A program made the position numbers and the translations under genes. From Flavobacteriales bacterium (GTDB lineage Bacteria; Bacteroidota; Bacteroidia; Flavobacteriales_D; Sanyastnellaceae), in the NCBI GenBank assembly GCA_028823435.1, contig JAPKBK010000047.1, forward strand, positions 1-10,367: DNA of 10,367 nucleotides. The letters run 5' to 3'. Shown piece after piece: positions 7,340 to 10,367 of this stretch; the first letter of the stretch is position 1, and each line of letters starts with the position of its first letter. The notes under the pieces were generated by a model. The model did no database searches. It saw only the letters and a list, made by a program, of their open reading frames with translations, and was not told the origin of the DNA.

Positions 7340-9391
7340 CTAGCATGGAACGCCTATATAGATTAAAAAGAGAAGAAGGTCGCTGACTGTCACAGCGCCA
7401 TCTTCATTTAAATCTGTAGTACATCCTGGCCCCGAACATCCGTAGGCGCCTAGAATGTCAAGCAGGTCCATCACATTTCTTGCATTGTCGAAATTAAAAT
7501 CTCCTGGACAAGAATGATGCTCGTCAACTTGAAACACACCATCGCAATTGTTGTCGAACCCCTGATATGTGCCTAAGGCACCAGGGTAAATTACGGCTGA
7601 GTCATCATTGCAATCCGATGTGTTCATCACATAACCCGCAGGCGGAGCACACATTAATACCTCACCCGCCATATCTCCAAACCCATCTCCATCTTCATCT
7701 GGGTACCATGACAGAAGTGTAACGTTATCGTCAATAAGTCCATTGCAATCGTTGTCGATAAAATCACAAGATTCGGGAGCATCAGGATAAGCGAAGGCCC
7801 TAGAGTCGTCACAATCAAGAGCGTTTGTCACATAGGAACCTTCTTCTATTAAATCAATTTCACATCCTAAAATAGAATTGTTTGGATCTCCAAAACCGTC
7901 ACCATCATCATCTAGAAAAAGCACTGAAGGGGATTCAATTGAAAATTGGGTTCGGGCTTCAAAACGATTTGATTCTGTTTCTAAAACCCACAAAGGATTG
8001 ACAACACCTGAAAACTCAGATGACCCCAAAATATAGCACAGCGTGGTGCTTCCTGGCGCTACAGTTGTGGGATTATGGGTGATTCCAACAGGATAAACAC
8101 CGACAGGAAGCCCTTCTACAGAGAGTCTATAAGGCCCCGTAAAACCTTCGGGAACAGTCACATTAAAACTAATCCAATCACTTGAGCACCATGAGTCTAC
8201 AAGCGCAGAGACTTCTAAAACATTGTGTTTCACAATGAATAAACCCCGGTCAATCGAAGAAACCGCAAGGTAGCCTGAGTCAAAAAACGGATAATTTGAC
8301 CATGAACCTGAAAATCCAGTGGCATCATCCTCAGGATACACATCGAAATACGCGACCTCGGTCAGGATACCCGAAGACCACTGACTTGTGTTTAAAATTC
8401 TAAGACCCGACTTATAATTACTTTGATACACTAATTCACCAGAGATATATTGGTTGTGATCTGAGGTGAGTAAATTTGACATATGCTGTCCAGCAAGCTG
8501 AGGTGAGTCAAGATTTTGCGTATCCCATATCAATGTCCTAGTTCCAGGAACAGTGTTTGAGGTTTCGTCAAGTTCATCCCCCATAAGAATGAAAGCACCA
8601 TCATCACTCATCCAAACTTGGTGCGCATAATGGGCATTTGGATAGGATGAATACGATATTTGAACGACATCAGTGGGGTCCGTAACATTCAGAATAACGA
8701 GCCCTGTTATGTTTGCTGCAATCAAAATGATGTCTCCTTGATAATCTGGGTCAGGACCCGAATATGTGACAATCTGAGCATCGTGAAAATAACCAAATTC
8801 GCCATAAGCACCCGTCAAAACTGGTGTTAATGGATTTGATACATCATAAATCACCACGCCACCATATTCGAGATTCGACCCCAAAATATAAAGTGAATTG
8901 GAGTCTTCGTGTACGGCCAAATTGTGACCTGTACTCACTTCAGAAACATGATTTGATTCGGACCAAATAACTGTTCCCAACGATGCATCCCAATCCCTTA
9001 ATTCAGTCAGATCGAAAACCTGCAATCCATGCCCAGGAGCTTCACTTACCACATAGGCGTAATCTCCGATGACTTTCACATCCCTCCACAAACTATTCGA
9101 ACCGTGCGTTGGGAGACGTCCCATAAAATGAGGAACTCCCCCACTTTCTAATTTCACAAAACATACACCGTTGTTTGATCCCAGCAAAACATACTCTGTT
9201 GAATCTAGGGTATCAGTCCATCCCCATACGTCGTTTGTTAGGCTTACAGACATCTCCTCCAAAGACACCATCCCCATAAGCTCCATATTTAAACTTGGAT
9301 AGAGATCAGAAACGTTTTGGCCAAAAACAGATGTAAAACTCAGAACGACAACGTATAGAAAAAGTACGGTATATTTATGTGTAGTTTTCAA
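7340..9391 (-). CDS. Secreted choice-of-anchor B (LVIVD-repeat) protein with MopE-like repeats and dockerin-like C-terminus
   Basis: A 683-aa exported protein. The start is TTG at 9391-9389: it is the only in-frame start in front of the signal peptide (residues 1-25, ending FGQ), with no in-frame ATG upstream. Residues about 30-390 match the choice-of-anchor B/LVIVD beta-propeller type: GHNLAVHEDSNSLYILGS, GVVIYDVSNPLTPVLTG (178-194), YFHDAQIVTYSGPDPDYQGD (201-220), LVILNVTDPTDVVQ, YAHQVWMSDDGAFILMGDELDE (255-276), DHNQYISGELVYQSNYKSGLRIL, and GFSGSWSNYPFFDSGYLAVSSIDRGLFIV. About 395-490 is an undefined beta-rich linker with three cysteines. Two MopE-like acidic repeats (494-555, 565-624) and a terminal dockerin-like pair (628-683) follow. 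Function is unknown: a cell-surface or secreted scaffold or adhesion role is plausible. It converges on the ABC exporter, 13 bases between stops, and is divergent from the CoA-transferase. Confidence 0.88.
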   Translation of the reverse strand: MKTTHKYTVLFLYVVVLSFTSVFGQNVSDLYPSLNMELMGMVSLEEMSVSLTNDVWGWTDTLDSTEYVLLGSNNGVCFVKLESGGVPHFMGRLPTHGSNSLWRDVKVIGDYAYVVSEAPGHGLQVFDLTELRDWDASLGTVIWSESNHVSEVSTGHNLAVHEDSNSLYILGSNLEYGGVVIYDVSNPLTPVLTGAYGEFGYFHDAQIVTYSGPDPDYQGDIILIAANITGLVILNVTDPTDVVQISYSSYPNAHYAHQVWMSDDGAFILMGDELDETSNTVPGTRTLIWDTQNLDSPQLAGQHMSNLLTSDHNQYISGELVYQSNYKSGLRILNTSQWSSGILTEVAYFDVYPEDDATGFSGSWSNYPFFDSGYLAVSSIDRGLFIVKHNVLEVSALVDSWCSSDWISFNVTVPEGFTGPYRLSVEGLPVGVYPVGITHNPTTVAPGSTTLCYILGSSEFSGVVNPLWVLETESNRFEARTQFSIESPSVLFLDDDGDGFGDPNNSILGCEIDLIEEGSYVTNALDCDDSRAFAYPDAPESCDFIDNDCNGLIDDNVTLLSWYPDEDGDGFGDMAGEVLMCAPPAGYVMNTSDCNDDSAVIYPGALGTYQGFDNNCDGVFQVDEHHSCPGDFNFDNARNVMDLLDILGAYGCSGPGCTTDLNEDGAVTVSDLLLFLIYIGVPC
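7343..7510 (-). other. Dockerin-like (duplicated Ca-loop) C-terminal domain of the anchor-B protein
   Basis: Encodes residues 628-683. Two 12-residue calcium-loop patterns are visible: D631, N633, D635 to D642, and D660, N662, D664, G665 to D671. Each is followed by a Leu-rich helix (DLLDILGAYG; DLLLFLIYIG). The domain starts with CPGDFN, contains Cys652 and Cys657, and ends exactly on Cys683, so paired disulfides are likely. This tail occupies the place where a type IX secretion C-terminal domain often sits in related proteins. Confidence 0.75.
7520..7699 (-). repeat. Second MopE-like acidic repeat (coding)
   Basis: Encodes residues 565-624. It begins DEDGDGFGD, has the central CAPPAGYV and SDCNDDSAVIYPGA, and closes with FDNNCDG. 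It aligns with the repeat just upstream but lacks the cysteine that precedes the DxxDNDC motif there (GTYQGFDNNCDG against ESCDFIDNDCNG). Such repeats are predicted to bind Ca or other metals. Confidence 0.75.
7727..7912 (-). repeat. First MopE-like acidic repeat (coding)
   Basis: Encodes residues 494-555. It begins DDDGDGFGD (a thrombospondin-3-like Ca motif), continues through a variable part to ALDCDDSRAFAYPDAPE, and ends SCDFIDNDCNGLIDD. This DCDD...YPGAxExCDxxDNDCDG arrangement is the hallmark of the putative metal-binding MopE motif common on secreted bacterial proteins. Confidence 0.8.
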
Positions 9392-9397
9392 GGCACG

Positions 9398-9405
9398 AAA
9401 AGATA
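9398..9405 (-). promoter_or_regulatory. Possible -7 promoter element (TATCTTTT) of the anchor-B gene
   Basis: On the minus strand TATCTTTT matches TAnnTTTG in all but the last base and ends 6 bases before the TTG start at 9391. Transcription from it would give a leader of only a few bases. An AT-rich stretch (9405-9422) lies just upstream. No TTG is visible at the -33 position, so this is a weak call supported mainly by its placement. Confidence 0.35.
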
Positions 9406-9430
9406 CGAATAAAAAAAATAACTTTTGCCG

Positions 9431-9438
9431 TAAATTTG
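9431..9438 (+). promoter_or_regulatory. Bacteroidota -7 promoter element (TAAATTTG) of the CoA-transferase gene
   Basis: TAAATTTG is an exact TAnnTTTG match, ending 4 bases before the GTG start at 9443, so transcription would begin at or within a base or two of the start codon. A second, imperfect candidate (TAACTTTT, 9419-9426) lies just upstream and would give a leader of about 12 bases. No -33 TTG is visible for either. Confidence 0.45.
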
Positions 9439-9442
9439 ACGT

Positions 9443-10367
9443 GTGAAAAAAGTTGATGTCAGACCATTTGATGGTTTAAAGGTTCTAGAACTAGCGAGTG
9501 TATTGGCAGGCCCATTGGCAGGAAGCTTTTTAGCGGAAGGAGGCGCAGCTGTAATCAAAGTTGAACATCCTGAGCTAGGGGATGTCACAAGAAGTTGGAG
9601 ATCTGAAGGAGAATCCAAAGACGATCCGAACACAGCTTATTTTGCTGCTGCAAACACGTTCAAAACAACAATAAAAATTGATCTGGCCTCTGAGCATGGT
9701 CGCCAATGGCTTGAAAAAGAATTGTCCACTTGTGATATTCTATTGCAAAATTTCAAAGAAGGCGATCTCAATAAATTCGATCTTAACCCAGAGAAGTTGG
9801 CAAAGAAATTCCCAAACATCATTCACATTCGATTGGTGGGATTTGCTGAATCACCTGAAAGACTTGCCTATGATGTGGTCATGCAAGCTGAAACGGGATT
9901 TATGCATATGAACGGAACACCTGAAAATCGCGGTGTTAAAATACCCGTGGCGATGATTGACATTCTGGCCTCACATCAAATGAGATCGGCCGTGACTACT
10001 GGACTATACGCTAGGGAACGCGGGGCAACTGGATGGTATGCCCAAGTGAGCCTTGAACTTAGTGGAATCGCGGCGCTTGTGAATCAAGCCACCAATTATC
10101 TGATGAATGATGCCATCCCTCAGCGCAGGGGTTCCATCCATCCAAACATTGCACCCTACGGAGAACAACTCGAATTCGATGATGGAAATCTCGTTCTGGC
10201 AATAGGATCTGACGCACAATTTATATCTCTATGTGAAGTTCTGGGGAAGCCTGAGTTAAGTAGGGATTCCAGATACTTGACAAATCAAGACCGGGTGATT
10301 CACAGAATTCAACTCATTTCTGATCTGCAGAAACTTGTGACGGGAAATCAGAGAGAAAGTCTGTTGC
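9443..10367 (+). CDS. Class III (CaiB/BaiF family) CoA-transferase, truncated by window edge
   Basis: An open frame of 308 codons runs from GTG at 9443 to the edge without a stop. A TGA at 9437-9439 in the same frame rules out any earlier start, and the family's N-terminal core follows at once: FDGLKVLELASVLAGPLAGSFLAEGGAAVIKVEHPELGDVTR (residues 9-50). Other landmarks: CDILLQNFKEGDLNKFDL (97-113), IIHIRLVGFA (126-135), YDVVMQAETGFMHMNG (143-158), and VAMIDILASHQMRSAVTTGLYAR (169-191), where Asp173 corresponds to the catalytic aspartate that forms the mixed anhydride/CoA-thioester. The enzyme would move CoA between carboxylic acids in the cytosol. The substrate cannot be told. Full family length is about 360-430 aa, so the C-terminus is missing. 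It is divergent from the anchor-B gene, 51 bases away. Confidence 0.9.
   Translation, partial: MKKVDVRPFDGLKVLELASVLAGPLAGSFLAEGGAAVIKVEHPELGDVTRSWRSEGESKDDPNTAYFAAANTFKTTIKIDLASEHGRQWLEKELSTCDILLQNFKEGDLNKFDLNPEKLAKKFPNIIHIRLVGFAESPERLAYDVVMQAETGFMHMNGTPENRGVKIPVAMIDILASHQMRSAVTTGLYARERGATGWYAQVSLELSGIAALVNQATNYLMNDAIPQRRGSIHPNIAPYGEQLEFDDGNLVLAIGSDAQFISLCEVLGKPELSRDSRYLTNQDRVIHRIQLISDLQKLVTGNQRESLL

Noticed and set aside
9411..9418. Run of eight A residues as a slippage or phase-variation tract
   Set aside because: It lies in an AT-rich promoter spacer outside both coding regions, and a run of eight is not exceptional in this composition.

Overview
The window looks like part of a chromosome from a Bacteroidota bacterium, most likely a marine-type Flavobacteriales member. 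The evidence is a TonB-dependent receptor with an N-terminal carboxypeptidase-regulatory-like domain, a 'choice-of-anchor B' secreted protein with MopE-type Ca-binding repeats and a CPGDFN-type dockerin-like tail, TAnnTTTG-type (Bacteroidota -7) promoter motifs, A-rich translation starts without clear Shine-Dalgarno sequences, and a Bacteroidota-style ECF sigma factor. The taxonomic call rests on protein style only. I saw no tRNA, rRNA, CRISPR array, insertion sequence or phage gene. Coding density is very high and no gap exceeds about 55 bases.

Layout. Positions 1-2945, minus strand, probably one transcription unit read right to left: an orphan oligopeptide-type solute-binding lipoprotein (2945-1317), an ACMSD-type zinc decarboxylase of tryptophan/kynurenine catabolism (1285-275), and an ECF sigma-70 factor cut by the left edge (263-1). 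Gaps are 31 and 11 bases. Positions 2994-7326, plus strand: a TonB-dependent outer-membrane receptor followed 31 bases later by a half-size ABC exporter. Positions 9391-7340, minus strand: a secreted LVIVD/choice-of-anchor B protein that converges on the exporter, with stops 13 bases apart. Positions 9443 to the right edge, plus strand: a CaiB/BaiF-type class III CoA-transferase, truncated by the window.

How it fits together. Two divergent gene pairs (lipoprotein/TonB receptor, and anchor-B protein/CoA-transferase) are separated by only about 50 bases each and share compact promoter regions. In three of these four divergent genes a TAnnTTTG-like motif ends only 4-8 bases before the start codon (ATG, TTG or GTG), which predicts leaderless or nearly leaderless mRNAs. 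The ACMSD and CoA-transferase suggest amino-acid/aromatic catabolism and acyl-CoA metabolism, and the TonB receptor and binding lipoprotein suggest uptake from outside. No pathway is complete in the window and the link between these genes is inference.

I did not find a clearly new multi-gene system. The points most worth following up are the near-leaderless promoter architecture, the exporter's E-to-D catalytic substitution together with a large periplasmic loop insertion, and the modular C-terminus of the anchor-B protein.
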